DNA of 34,735 bases. Origin: an uncultured Lachnospiraceae bacterium (GTDB taxonomy: Bacteria; Bacillota; Clostridia; Lachnospirales; Lachnospiraceae). A program made the translations under genes and the position numbers. Every line of letters starts with the position of its first letter. The stretch's first letter is position 1. Of the stretch, positions 7,919 to 16,765 are shown piece after piece. The DNA is taken from positions 1-34,735 of the forward strand of contig CACWRR010000018.1 of the NCBI GenBank assembly GCA_902763335.1. The letters are read 5' to 3'. A model generated the notes under the pieces. The model saw only the letters and a list, made by a program, of their open reading frames with translations. It did not search any database and had not been told where the DNA came from.

Positions 7919-8992
7919 ATGCGGAGAGTAAACTTGAATGATTTGCGTCCGGGTATGATAATAGCTAAGGATGTGATTCAGGATGGAAAGCTTATAGTTT
8001 CAAAGGGAGTTATATTGTCGGGTGAATCTATAGAAAAGCTTAAGAAATATGTTATATTAAGCGTAGATGTTGAGGATGAGCCGTCGAAGGCATTTACAGA
8101 ATCAGTACAGGAGGATTTATCATATGCTGAGAGGGTGAAAAACAGTCCTGAATATGCCCGCTTTAAGGATAAATTTGACGATGCGGTTGAAGAAATACAA
8201 AACAGTATGAATGACGTTGTACAGAAGAATAAACCATTGGATGTTGACGTTATGTTAAAACCCGTTCTAGAAACCATGGAATCCTTAGAGAGCAGAATAA
8301 GTGTATTTGATATGATGCAGAATATGAGAGATTATGATGATGCAACATATGTTCATTGTCTTAATGTGGCACTTATATGTAATATATTTTCGAGATGGCT
8401 TGGCTATACAAATGAGGAGACAAGGATTGCTACTGCGTGTGGACTTTTGCATGATATAGGTAAAATGGCAATAGGCAAAGATATTATACAGAAGCCTGCA
8501 AAGCTGACTAATAATGAATATGAAGCAATTAAGCAGCATACGGTTGCGGGATATAATCTGTTAAAAGATTACCCTATAGACCTTCATATAAAGAATACGG
8601 CACTGTTCCATCATGAGAGATGCGATGGCTCGGGATATCCATATGGTATTAAGGGACCATATATAGATAAATATGCCAAAATGGTAGCCATAGCAGACGT
8701 CTATGATGCAATGACCGCATCGAGAGTATACAGAGAGGCAATGTGTCCGTTTAAGGTTATTTCGATATTTGAGGAAGAGGGACTTCAAAAATATGATGTA
8801 GGTTACCTTATGACATTTCTTGATCATATTGAAAACACTTATCTTCAGAACAGAGTGAGACTGAATAACGGTAAAGAGGGAGAGATAGTATTTATAAATA
8901 AGGGACATCTTGATAAACCTACTGTAAAGTGTGGAATGGATTTTATAGATTTATCCATTCAGAAAGAACTTTATATAGAGGCTATAATATAA
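7919..8992 (+). CDS. HD-GYP domain protein (putative c-di-GMP phosphodiesterase), copy 1
   Basis: A 357-residue cytoplasmic protein. Residues 1-55 form a short N-terminal domain (LRPGMIIAKDV), common before HD-GYP domains. The HD-GYP domain spans about 140-290: H146, LLHDIGK with the HD pair 178-179, H207, HHERCDGSGYP (231-241, containing the GYP motif) and IADVYDA with D260. All metal-ligand positions look intact, so hydrolysis of cyclic di-GMP is plausible but not proven. Start ATG 7919 follows GAGGAGGTGAG. It has the same length and architecture as the protein at 10818-11891. The methyltransferase/reductase gene lies between them, 27 bases after this stop. Confidence 0.9.
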   Translation: MRRVNLNDLRPGMIIAKDVIQDGKLIVSKGVILSGESIEKLKKYVILSVDVEDEPSKAFTESVQEDLSYAERVKNSPEYARFKDKFDDAVEEIQNSMNDVVQKNKPLDVDVMLKPVLETMESLESRISVFDMMQNMRDYDDATYVHCLNVALICNIFSRWLGYTNEETRIATACGLLHDIGKMAIGKDIIQKPAKLTNNEYEAIKQHTVAGYNLLKDYPIDLHIKNTALFHHERCDGSGYPYGIKGPYIDKYAKMVAIADVYDAMTASRVYREAMCPFKVISIFEEEGLQKYDVGYLMTFLDHIENTYLQNRVRLNNGKEGEIVFINKGHLDKPTVKCGMDFIDLSIQKELYIEAII

Positions 8993-9019
8993 CATAAGAT
9001 TTTGAAAGGATTTACATAT

Positions 9020-10792
9020 ATGGACATCAACAGTTATCTGCAAAAAAATAAATTATTGTGCGACGGAGCATTTGGAACATTTTATACGGCATCAGGCGGA
9101 CAGTGCAGTATTGTGGAAGAAGCAAATATTAAGGAGCCGGAACTTGTAAAAAGTATACACAGAAAATATATAGAGGCTGGTGCAAAACTTATACGAACTA
9201 ATACCTTTGCTTCAAATTGTGAAAGCTTGTCGTGCGATGCTGAGGAATTGAAAGAAAACTTAAGAGCAGGTTACAGACTTGCAAAAGAGGTTGCAGATGA
9301 ATATAAGGATATATTTATCGCCGGGGATATAGGACCGGTATCCGGAGTGTTTTCAGAGGAACAGACAGATGTGGAGTCACAGTATATGGACATATGCAGG
9401 ACATTTCTTGAGTGCGGTGCGGATATACTGGTATTTGAGACAATGGATACACTCGATTATATATCAGATGTTATTAAAAGTATAAAAAAAGAGAAAGCCA
9501 TATTTATAATGGTACAGTTCTGTGTGAACCAGTATGGTTACAGCAATGCCGGACGGAGTGCCAAAAGTCTTATAAATGAGGCGGCAGGAATAGGAGAAAT
9601 AGATGCGGTGGGATTTAACTGTGGAGTAGGTCCGGTGCATCTGTATAACATTATAAATAAGTTGAATCTGCCGTCGGATAAGTATATAACTGCACTTCCG
9701 AATGCAGGTTATCCGAAGTTTATTCAAAACAGAATGATATTTATGAATAATGAAGAGTATTTTGTGGATAAAGAATGTGAAATTGCAAAGAGTGGTGTAC
9801 AGATTATCGGAGGATGCTGTGGAACTACTCCTGAATATATCAGAAAATTAAGTGAACGCATGAAGGATATTGAGGATGTGCAGGATGTAAATGTGGAGAT
9901 TAATGAGTTCGGAAGTAAAGTTGAACCGGTTGACAAAGCATTTTTTGCAGACAAGCCTTCAGAACATAAGCTTATAGCAGTGGAACTGGCACCTCCGCTG
10001 GGAGCAAATGATGAGAAAATCATGGATGCGGCAAACAGCCTTAAAAAATCTAATGTTGATGTAGTTACATTTCCGGATTCACCTTCAGGAAGAACAAGAG
10101 CAGATTCTATTCTTATGGCACTAAAGGTGCAGAATGCAACAGGAATGTGCGTGATGCCCCATATATGCTGCAGGGACAAGAATTCCATAGCCATAAGGGC
10201 ACAGATGCTCGGTGCTTACATGAATGGAATATACAATATGCTTGTGCTTACGGGAGATCCGGTACCTACAATGATAAGGCAGAGCGTTAAGAGTGTGTTT
10301 AACTTTGACTCAGTCGGTATGATGCGTATACTTAAGGACATGAATGAGGAAGAATTTAAAAACATGCCGCTTGTATACGGTGGTGTAATAAATTATGACA
10401 GACTTCATCTGGAAGTTGAGATAAAGAGAGTTAAGAGAAAAATGGAGGCAGGAGCACAGTTTTTCTTTACGCAGCCTATATTTACCAAAGAGGATGCTGA
10501 GAAAGTGAGACGAATAAAAGACGAAACAGGGGCTAAGATACTGTGTGGCATAATGCCGCTTGTCAGCAGGAAAAATGCGGTATTCATTAAAAACGAAATG
10601 ACCGGAATAAGAGTGACAGATGATATAGTTGAGATGTTTGGCGAGGATATGGGTAAGGAACAGAGTGAAAATGTAGGAGTGGATATTGCAAGAAATGTTA
10701 TGAATATGGTTGATGATTTTGCAGACGGATTTTACTTTACATTTCCGTTTAACAGAGTATATCTGCTTGACAGAATTTTGGAATGTAAATAG
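9020..10792 (+). CDS. bifunctional homocysteine S-methyltransferase / methylenetetrahydrofolate reductase
   Basis: A 590-residue fusion like B. subtilis YitJ. The N-terminal homocysteine methyltransferase domain (1-290) has LLCDGAFGT (12-20) and the zinc-ligand cysteines C201 (GFNCG) and C266/C267 (GGCCGTTPE). The C-terminal domain (about 317-590) is the flavin reductase, from LIAVELAPPLGAN to the ending FTFPFNRVYLLDRIL. Together they make 5-methyltetrahydrofolate and transfer methyl groups to homocysteine, feeding methionine synthesis. The start at ATG 9020 was preferred over a TTG at 9002, because AAAGGA (9005-9010) lies within the longer reading. No S-box or T-box leader is visible. It is flanked by HD-GYP paralogues on the same strand, 27 bases after one and 25 before the next. 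Confidence 0.93.
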   Translation: MDINSYLQKNKLLCDGAFGTFYTASGGQCSIVEEANIKEPELVKSIHRKYIEAGAKLIRTNTFASNCESLSCDAEELKENLRAGYRLAKEVADEYKDIFIAGDIGPVSGVFSEEQTDVESQYMDICRTFLECGADILVFETMDTLDYISDVIKSIKKEKAIFIMVQFCVNQYGYSNAGRSAKSLINEAAGIGEIDAVGFNCGVGPVHLYNIINKLNLPSDKYITALPNAGYPKFIQNRMIFMNNEEYFVDKECEIAKSGVQIIGGCCGTTPEYIRKLSERMKDIEDVQDVNVEINEFGSKVEPVDKAFFADKPSEHKLIAVELAPPLGANDEKIMDAANSLKKSNVDVVTFPDSPSGRTRADSILMALKVQNATGMCVMPHICCRDKNSIAIRAQMLGAYMNGIYNMLVLTGDPVPTMIRQSVKSVFNFDSVGMMRILKDMNEEEFKNMPLVYGGVINYDRLHLEVEIKRVKRKMEAGAQFFFTQPIFTKEDAEKVRRIKDETGAKILCGIMPLVSRKNAVFIKNEMTGIRVTDDIVEMFGEDMGKEQSENVGVDIARNVMNMVDDFADGFYFTFPFNRVYLLDRILECK

Positions 10793-10817
10793 TATTATCC
10801 GGGGAATGGAGAATGGT

Positions 10818-11891
10818 ATGACTATAAAGAGACTTCTTACGTCTGAAGTGGAACCAGGGATGGTTCTGGCAAATGATATATATGACAGTGCCGGGGCATT
10901 GATAGTTCCCAAAGAGACAAGATTAGATAAAAGTATAATAGAAAAACTTGAAAAATATTCTATATTTATTGTTAAAATACTTGAAGGCTACGATGATGAA
11001 AATGTGCCAAGGGAGATTGTCGGATATTATGAAAAGATATCTGCCACGAAAGAATTTGAAGAGTTTGAGCATGTTTTTAATCAGGAAACGTTAAAACTGA
11101 GAAATGCATTTAACGGTGTTGTGGATAAAGGTAAAGATGTTGATAAAGCAGCACTTCTGCAGGGTGTTGATAATATACTTAAGGCAAACAGAAACAATAA
11201 TAATATGATGGATATGTTAAACTGTATGAGAGGATACGATGATCTTACATATGTGCATTGTATCAGTGTTGCACTGGTGTGTAATGTTATGGCAGGCTGG
11301 CTTGGAATGTCAAAGAATGATACTGATGAGCTTACATTTGCCGGACTTTTGCATGACATAGGAAAGGTAAAGATACCGAAACAGATAATTACTAAACCGG
11401 GGAAACTTACAGATGCAGAATACAAGATAGTAAAACACCATCCGAGACTGGGATACGAGATATTAAAGAAATGTAACGTTTCAAACGATGTGCGGCTCGT
11501 TGCACTTATGCACCATGAACGTTATGACGGAACAGGGTATCCGCTTGGGTACAGTGGAGAAAAGATTACTAAGTTTGCAAGAATCGTTGCCATTGCAGAT
11601 GTGTATGATGCCATGACAGCAAACAGGGTGTATAGGGAAGGAATGTGTCCATTTGAGGTTATAGAACATTTCCAGAGCGGAATGAAAATGTATGATCCCG
11701 GATTTTTATATCAGTTTCTTGAGCATACGGCGCAGACATATGTCAGCAACAAGGTGCAGCTCAGTGACGGTCAGGTTGGAAAAGTAGCAATGATAAATAA
11801 ATCTGAACTTGGAAGACCTATAGTACTTGTCGGAGATAAAGTAATCGATTTGTCAAAAAATTCAAAATTAAGAGTAGTAAAAATGATGTAA
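10818..11891 (+). CDS. HD-GYP domain protein (putative c-di-GMP phosphodiesterase), copy 2
   Basis: A 357-residue paralogue of the protein at 7919-8992, with the same N-terminal EPGMVLANDI domain and an HD-GYP domain. Motifs are LLHDIGK with HD 179-180, HHERYDGTGYP (232-242) and IADVYDAMTANRVYREGMCPF. The last is nearly identical to copy 1, whereas the linker (60-130) has diverged strongly. Start ATG 10818 sits 6 bases after GGAG. Upstream in-frame starts (10710, 10806) either overlap the methyltransferase gene or lack a ribosome site. It closes the three-gene transcript before the bidirectional terminator. Confidence 0.9.
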   Translation: MTIKRLLTSEVEPGMVLANDIYDSAGALIVPKETRLDKSIIEKLEKYSIFIVKILEGYDDENVPREIVGYYEKISATKEFEEFEHVFNQETLKLRNAFNGVVDKGKDVDKAALLQGVDNILKANRNNNNMMDMLNCMRGYDDLTYVHCISVALVCNVMAGWLGMSKNDTDELTFAGLLHDIGKVKIPKQIITKPGKLTDAEYKIVKHHPRLGYEILKKCNVSNDVRLVALMHHERYDGTGYPLGYSGEKITKFARIVAIADVYDAMTANRVYREGMCPFEVIEHFQSGMKMYDPGFLYQFLEHTAQTYVSNKVQLSDGQVGKVAMINKSELGRPIVLVGDKVIDLSKNSKLRVVKMM

Positions 11892-11910
11892 ATCATATAA
11901 GTGCTTATAT

Positions 11911-11949
11911 AAAAAATCACCGGAGCAGAAATTGTTCCGGTGATTTTTT
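11911..11949. terminator. bidirectional Rho-independent terminator
   Basis: AAAAAATCACCGGA (11911-11924) pairs with TCCGGTGATTTTTT (11936-11949). The A run on one side and T run on the other let it end both the plus-strand HD-GYP operon and the convergent minus-strand araC gene, whose stop codon is at 11951. Confidence 0.9.
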
Positions 11950-11950
11950 G

Positions 11951-12832
11951 TTACTGTTTATTGCGTCTGTATTCTTTTGGTGTAATATTAAATGCCTTTT
12001 TAAAGATTCTGTTAAAATATGAAACATTAGGAACACCACATTTTTCGGCTATTATTCCTACCGGGTAATCTGTTTCTGACAGCATATGTGTTGCAATGTT
12101 GAGACGGTATTCATTAATATATTCAACACATGTTATACCCATGTTTGCTTTGAAATATCTCATAAGGTAATGGTCACTGAGTCCGGCTGCGTCTGCAAGT
12201 TCGGCAATCGTAATCTGGTGCATGTAGTTTGTCTGGATATATTCAATAATCTTCTTTATTGTAGTTGTCTCATTAACCTTGTGCGGTGATGAGATGTATT
12301 CTGAACAGTAATCCCTGAAGAGAGTGTAAAAAAGTTTGAACATATTAGCCTTAATACTTAATTCGTAGAAATTTTCGTTAGCATTAAAAGTATTGTGCAT
12401 ATCTAAGAGACAGTCATGAACTAATCTGTAACTTTCAGCATTTGGACGAATAATTGAAGGAAAATCAAGTTTGCCCTCAAGAAGTGGTGAAAAATACTTC
12501 ATTGAACAGGCATCTGTAATCTGTGATGTAAGCATGCTGAGGCTGAATACAACAGTGATTGTTTCAACGGTTTCGTTTTCGTATTGACTGAAACTGTGGA
12601 GCTGCTTTGGCTTTATAAGAACAATATCACCTTCAGTAACAACATAATTTTCCAAATCGATGCACATGTTCATTTTGCCGCTTTTGATATAAATTATTTC
12701 AAATTCATCGTGCCAGTGCATAGGATAGCTTGTATAATAATCAGGCATAATTGATTCATACCATACATATGGCATTAAAAAGTTTCCGTGTTGTTTATTT
12801 TCTTTTAATTTTAAAAATTCTTCATGTAACAT
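11951..12832 (-). CDS. AraC-family transcriptional regulator with cupin sensor domain
   Basis: A 293-residue protein. The N-terminal cupin-like sensor (about 20-110) carries MHWHDEFEIIYIKSGKM and GDIVLIKPKQLHSF. The C-terminal double helix-turn-helix (about 190-290) carries TIAELADAAGLSDHYLMRYF and the AraC signature around YPVGIIAEKCGVPNVSYFNRIFKK. It starts 14 bases after the amylase gene, and its ribosome site AAAGGAGGC overlaps the end of that gene, so both are cotranscribed. Regulation of the amylase or of sugar genes elsewhere is inferred from this coupling. Confidence 0.93.
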   Translation of the reverse strand: MLHEEFLKLKENKQHGNFLMPYVWYESIMPDYYTSYPMHWHDEFEIIYIKSGKMNMCIDLENYVVTEGDIVLIKPKQLHSFSQYENETVETITVVFSLSMLTSQITDACSMKYFSPLLEGKLDFPSIIRPNAESYRLVHDCLLDMHNTFNANENFYELSIKANMFKLFYTLFRDYCSEYISSPHKVNETTTIKKIIEYIQTNYMHQITIAELADAAGLSDHYLMRYFKANMGITCVEYINEYRLNIATHMLSETDYPVGIIAEKCGVPNVSYFNRIFKKAFNITPKEYRRNKQ

Positions 12833-12846
12833 ATGAAATGCCTCCT

Positions 12847-14655
12847 TTAGTATATTGTTGAGTATATAATAGTTCCGTTCGGGGAAAGAACGTTATCCGT
12901 AAAAAGGTTTGAAAACAGTATTTTTCCATCAGGGCACACTTCTGTCTGAGTATCAGAGCAGTTGAGAATAACAGTGATTTTCTGACCTTTAAATGAGTCG
13001 TTTTCAAAATCAAAACCAAACATTTTATCATAGTCTATATCGTATTTCTCAAACTGTACCAGACGACCGTTGTCAGTATTATTGACAAATCTGTATACAC
13101 TGCTTTTGGCTGCCGGATTGTTCTTTCTTAAGTTTATAAGTTTCTTTGTTCGTTCAATAGAATCTCTGTAAAAACCGTTATCTATCTTATCCCATGGCAT
13201 ACAACGCCTGCAGTCAGGGTCATGCATACCTTCTAACATAACCTCGCTTCCGTAGTAGAGACAAGGTGTTCCGGGCATTAACAGCATAAGAGCCATTTCC
13301 TGATAAAACTTATCCGGGTTCTTAAGCTGGGATATAAGTCTTATAGTGTCATGGGAATCAAGCAGGTTGAATAATACGTCATTTGTCTGGCCCATGTACA
13401 TGTTATAGCAGCGGTTTACGGCATGCGTAAGATTTTCATTTGTAAGTTCTGTATTGAGCCAGAAATCATTTATACTGTCTTTTAATGTATAGTTCATAAC
13501 AGAGTCAAGCTCATTTCCGCGAAGCCATGGCATCGAATCATGCCATAATTCTCCGAGAAGGAAAAAGTCAGGTTTAAGTTTTTTTAGATTTTTTCTTAGT
13601 GTCTGCAAAAATGAGTGACTGACTTCATTTGCAACATCAAGTCTGATTGCATCGATGTCAAATTCTTTTATCCATGTCATGCATACATGTGTAAGATATC
13701 TGATGACTTCCGGATTGTTGGTATTTAGCTTTGGCAGCATATCAAAAAATGCAAATGAATAATAGTTGCCTTTTTTTGAATTTGAATTTGGAATTTTGCT
13801 AAACGGCCAGTTATTTATCATGAACCAGTCAAAATATTTTGAGTCATGGCCCTTACGACATACATCTTTCCATGGAGCAAAATGTGTGCTGCAGTGGTTA
13901 AATACGCCATCCATCATTACACGCATACCGAGAGAGTGAGCTTTGTCAACCAGTTCACGCATCTGTTCGTTGGTTCCGAATGCCGGATCTATTTTCAGAT
14001 AGTCGGCAGTATCATATTTGTGGTTGCTTTTACCGGCACATAAAGGAGTGAAGTACAGTCCTGTTATACCAAGCTCATGAAGATAATCAAGCCTGCTTAT
14101 GATACCGGGAATGTCACCGCCGTATATATCAAGTGGACCGACCGGCTGCTCCGGGCCTTTCCAGTCTTTTACAAATCTTCCATTCAGTGAGGAATCACCG
14201 TTACAGAATCTGTCAGGAAATATCTGATACCATACGGTGTCATTTACCCAGTCGGGAACAGTATTGATATCTACAGGATTCATCCATGGAAATATAAAAT
14301 ACTGTGGTCGCTCTCCGTGTTCCGGTTCTGCACTGCTGTGAAAACCGTCTTCAAAGTAATAACAGACTTCATCATTACAGCATATCCTGAAGAAATACGA
14401 GCATCTTTTAAATGGAGGTTTAACACATATCTTCCATAATACTGCATCTTCGAGGTATGACTTATGTGTTATGGCTTCCGTTTCATATATCCATTTGCTG
14501 TTACCGCCCATTATTCCGGTAGTGTATGGATCACCGTAACACAGAGATACATCTGTAATGTCAAAACCGGTGTGTAACGTAATGATTAAATTGTCTTTAT
14601 CAAGGGCATAACAGAAGTTATCACCTGTTTTATGAAATATTGCACTTTTGTTCAT
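12847..14655 (-). CDS. GH13 alpha-glucosidic hydrolase, neopullulanase/cyclomaltodextrinase type
   Basis: A 602-residue protein without signal peptide, so cytoplasmic. An N-terminal beta domain (1-130) precedes the GH13 barrel. The barrel shows VWYQIFPDRF (141-150), the conserved region I stretch GMRVMMDGVFNHC (243-255), IDAIRLDVANE with the nucleophile D340, LLGELWH with acid/base E369, and LLDSHDT with D436. The N-terminal domain and the QIFPDRF start are typical of enzymes cutting imported maltodextrins, cyclodextrins or pullulan fragments (GH13_20-like). Ribosome site AAAGGAG lies about 12 bases from the ATG, slightly long. It leads an operon with the AraC regulator. Confidence 0.92.
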   Translation of the reverse strand: MNKSAIFHKTGDNFCYALDKDNLIITLHTGFDITDVSLCYGDPYTTGIMGGNSKWIYETEAITHKSYLEDAVLWKICVKPPFKRCSYFFRICCNDEVCYYFEDGFHSSAEPEHGERPQYFIFPWMNPVDINTVPDWVNDTVWYQIFPDRFCNGDSSLNGRFVKDWKGPEQPVGPLDIYGGDIPGIISRLDYLHELGITGLYFTPLCAGKSNHKYDTADYLKIDPAFGTNEQMRELVDKAHSLGMRVMMDGVFNHCSTHFAPWKDVCRKGHDSKYFDWFMINNWPFSKIPNSNSKKGNYYSFAFFDMLPKLNTNNPEVIRYLTHVCMTWIKEFDIDAIRLDVANEVSHSFLQTLRKNLKKLKPDFFLLGELWHDSMPWLRGNELDSVMNYTLKDSINDFWLNTELTNENLTHAVNRCYNMYMGQTNDVLFNLLDSHDTIRLISQLKNPDKFYQEMALMLLMPGTPCLYYGSEVMLEGMHDPDCRRCMPWDKIDNGFYRDSIERTKKLINLRKNNPAAKSSVYRFVNNTDNGRLVQFEKYDIDYDKMFGFDFENDSFKGQKITVILNCSDTQTEVCPDGKILFSNLFTDNVLSPNGTIIYSTIY

Positions 14656-14719
14656 AAAATGACATCACTCCTTTTGAAATAGTAATAATTGTGGTATATA
14701 ACCATGAAAAAATTGTAAA

Positions 14720-14765
14720 ATCATGTCATTGATATGATTATAATACAAAACAATAATAATAGCAA
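14720..14765 (-). promoter_or_regulatory. promoter and possible operator of the amylase-araC operon
   Basis: On the minus strand TTGCTA (14760-14765) and TATAAT (14737-14742) are 17 bases apart. Just downstream of the -10 box a 19-base imperfect palindrome (14720-14738, ATCAT/ATGAT ends, three asymmetric positions) overlaps the expected start site and could bind a repressor or the AraC protein. The promoter is well supported; the operator is a guess. Confidence 0.6.
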
Positions 14766-14767
14766 CA

Positions 14768-15229
14768 TTATTTTTGCATACTCATAACGCTATTGTGATA
14801 CTGTGGGTCTAATGTAACATCCTTATCAAACCATTCCGGAGAAATAAAACTGTTTGCATCCTCAACGCTGGAAAATTCTACCTCCGCAAGTATTAATCCT
14901 TTTTTGATACCGTCGAATACATCCAGTTCGATAGTGTGTGTATCATCGAGAGGAATAAGAAACCTCTTTTTAGTTATTATATTTCCATCGGCTTTTTTTA
15001 GCAGATGTTCATAACTTGCACTGTCAAGGGGGAGATTGTATTCCACATGTGCCATAAGCCCAGATGATTTGTAAGTGAGATAAAAATCATCATCCTGTCG
15101 TCTGATTCGGACAACAGGAGAAGTGCACAGATAAGCCTGTTCTATAATATGATACTCATATTTATCCAGATTGTCCGGAACACATTTAACCAGATACTTT
15201 CGTTCAATTTCCATATTGTTGTCAGCCAT
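14768..15229 (-). CDS. CYTH domain protein (triphosphate tunnel enzyme)
   Basis: A 153-residue protein with the diagnostic ExExK motif near the N-terminus (E7, E9, K11 in MEIERKYL). It also has the alternating charged strands of the CYTH tunnel: VVRIRRQ, YLTYKSSG, VEYNLPL, KKRFLIPL, HTIELDVFDG and ILAEVEFSS. The family hydrolyses inorganic or organic triphosphates (a few are adenylate cyclases or thiamine triphosphatases). The bacterial short forms are mostly tripolyphosphatases, so that is the best guess. The start is ATG 15229 behind GGAGG; the reading from 15286 adds 19 residues with no ribosome site. It is transcribed toward the amylase but ends about 110 bases before it, and that spacer has its own promoter. 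Confidence 0.88.
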   Translation of the reverse strand: MADNNMEIERKYLVKCVPDNLDKYEYHIIEQAYLCTSPVVRIRRQDDDFYLTYKSSGLMAHVEYNLPLDSASYEHLLKKADGNIITKKRFLIPLDDTHTIELDVFDGIKKGLILAEVEFSSVEDANSFISPEWFDKDVTLDPQYHNSVMSMQK

Positions 15230-15260
15230 AATAAACCTCCAAATTATTAAATTATATGAA

Positions 15261-15374
15261 GTGTGTCGAAAGCCGGTGCTTTGCACAGGCCGGAATAAAT
15301 ATGTGCTATTGCAGGTTTGTATGCAAATAGCACATATTTATTCCGGCTGTTCCCTGCAGGGGCTTTTGACATAC
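15261..15374. repeat. 114-bp long-hairpin element
   Basis: Outer arms 15261-15274 and 15361-15374 pair over 14 positions with two G-T pairs. Inner arms 15289-15310 and 15326-15347 are a perfect 22-bp inverted repeat (GCCGGAATAAATATGTGC...) around a 15-base loop. Between them sit a small GTGC-TTT-GCAC hairpin on one side and CCCTGCAGGG on the other. The rest of the 314-base spacer (15230-15543) holds only the CYTH ribosome site and the promoter at 15473-15501. No T tract follows, so it is not an ordinary terminator. It looks like a REP/MITE-type palindromic element. Confidence 0.75.
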
Positions 15375-15472
15375 TGATAATTCCATGAGTCAATAGTTAT
15401 ATTTTGATTTTAACATATAGTCATAATAGTGTCAAAACAACAAATTTTAACAATTTTGTGAACGTTTCAATG

Positions 15473-15501
15473 TTGAAAAGTCGGGACAACTACATTATAA
15501 T
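15473..15501 (+). promoter_or_regulatory. promoter for the DJ-1 gene
   Basis: TTGAAA (15473-15478), 17 bases, TATAAT (15496-15501), 42 bases before the start codon of the DJ-1 family gene. Confidence 0.7.
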
Positions 15502-15543
15502 ATTTTAATTAATAAGTTTATATATAGGAAAGGAAATGGTGAA

Positions 15544-16089
15544 ATGAGCAGAGTATATGCTTTTCTGGCAGACGGATTTGAGGAGACGGAGGCCATAGCA
15601 GTTATAGATTTGATAAAGCGTGGCGGCATAGACATTGAGATGGTGTCAGTCATGGGAAGAAAAGAGGTAGTTGGTGCACATAATATAAAGATAGAAGCAG
15701 ACAGCCTGGTGGAGGATATAGACATTGATAATGCAGACATGCTGTTTCTGCCGGGTGGAATGCCGGGAACAACAAATCTTGCAGCATGCACTAGATTGTG
15801 TGATGCAATAGTAAGATATAATAATACAGGTAAAAAACTGGCAGCCATATGTGCCGCACCGAGTGTTTTTGGAGAACTTGGAGTACTTGAAGGAAAGAAA
15901 GCAACATGCTATCCGGGATTTGAAGACAAATTAAAAGGTGCAACCTATGTGGGAGATAAGGCGGTCACAGATAAAAATGTATCTACAGCAAGAGGAATGG
16001 GTGCTGCCATAGAACTCGGACTTGAGATAGTGCGTGTATTTGAGGGTGAGGAGAAGTCAAAAGAAGTGGCAGAGTCTATAAGGTTCTGA
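15544..16089 (+). CDS. DJ-1/PfpI (ThiJ) family protein
   Basis: A 181-residue protein covering the whole DJ-1 fold. It has the acidic loop GFEETEA (11-17), LFLPGGMPG (67-75) and the nucleophile elbow AAICAAP with C103. The sequence is closest in pattern to the DJ-1/YajL branch, implicated in stress responses and in handling reactive aldehydes; activity cannot be read from sequence. The ribosome site is AAAGGAAATGG. The next gene begins 7 bases after the stop, so they form an operon. Confidence 0.92.
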   Translation: MSRVYAFLADGFEETEAIAVIDLIKRGGIDIEMVSVMGRKEVVGAHNIKIEADSLVEDIDIDNADMLFLPGGMPGTTNLAACTRLCDAIVRYNNTGKKLAAICAAPSVFGELGVLEGKKATCYPGFEDKLKGATYVGDKAVTDKNVSTARGMGAAIELGLEIVRVFEGEEKSKEVAESIRF

Positions 16090-16096
16090 TGATATT

Positions 16097-16765
16097 ATGA
16101 AAGATATTTTAAAACACAAATTTATAATAAAGGCAGCGGTGGCGGCAGTAGTTACCGTTGCCGCTGCTATAATGGTAATATACGGAATAAACACCGGTAA
16201 TAAAGGATATTCAAAAACTGCCGGAAAAGAAGAAGGAAGCATCACAAAGGATGATGATGGCTTTGTGTTCAGATTGAAGAGTATTTTTTCGGGAACAGGG
16301 ACAAAGATAGACTATATATCGGGAATTAAACTTGATGATGGAATCGAACTTACCGTCGATTCATCGGGGGTTGATACGTCAAAAGCCGGTTCATACACGG
16401 TAGTATATACTGTTACAGACGGTAAAGTGGAAGAATCTGAAAGCGTAGAGGTAAACATAAGGGATGCCGGAAATGCAGATGGAAATGAAGAGACCGAAGA
16501 AGAGCCGGATGCTGAAAAGACAGATGAAGTCATTGACGGAGGCAGGAAATATCCCGTAAAGGATATTGAGTCGGCACAGATAGAACTGCTTTCGGGAAAA
16601 AAGGCAACAGTTCCGTGTTCAACAGCAAGGTATATAAAGAGTACAAAAACAGATTCGTACAATATTAAAAAAAATGGAAATAAATATCAGGTCAGCGAAT
16701 TAATTGTAGTTTTTAATACGGGAGAAGAACAGGTTTTAGAGACAATACAAAAAAAGATAGACTAA
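16097..16765 (+). CDS. membrane-anchored protein with Ig-like (DUF5011-type) domain
   Basis: A 222-residue protein of unknown function. A basic start (MKDILKHKF) and one hydrophobic helix (about 9-31, very Ala/Val-rich) give a single anchor or uncleaved signal, with the rest outside. Residues about 72-118 read as a small Ig-like domain (GIELTVDSSGVDTSKAGSYT, then VVYTVTDGKVEESESVEV), as in DUF5011 repeats. A strongly acidic linker (125-145) follows, then a basic C-terminal domain rich in Lys and Thr. The ribosome site is poor, which together with the 7-base spacing suggests coupling to the DJ-1 gene. Confidence 0.75.
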   Translation: MKDILKHKFIIKAAVAAVVTVAAAIMVIYGINTGNKGYSKTAGKEEGSITKDDDGFVFRLKSIFSGTGTKIDYISGIKLDDGIELTVDSSGVDTSKAGSYTVVYTVTDGKVEESESVEVNIRDAGNADGNEETEEEPDAEKTDEVIDGGRKYPVKDIESAQIELLSGKKATVPCSTARYIKSTKTDSYNIKKNGNKYQVSELIVVFNTGEEQVLETIQKKID

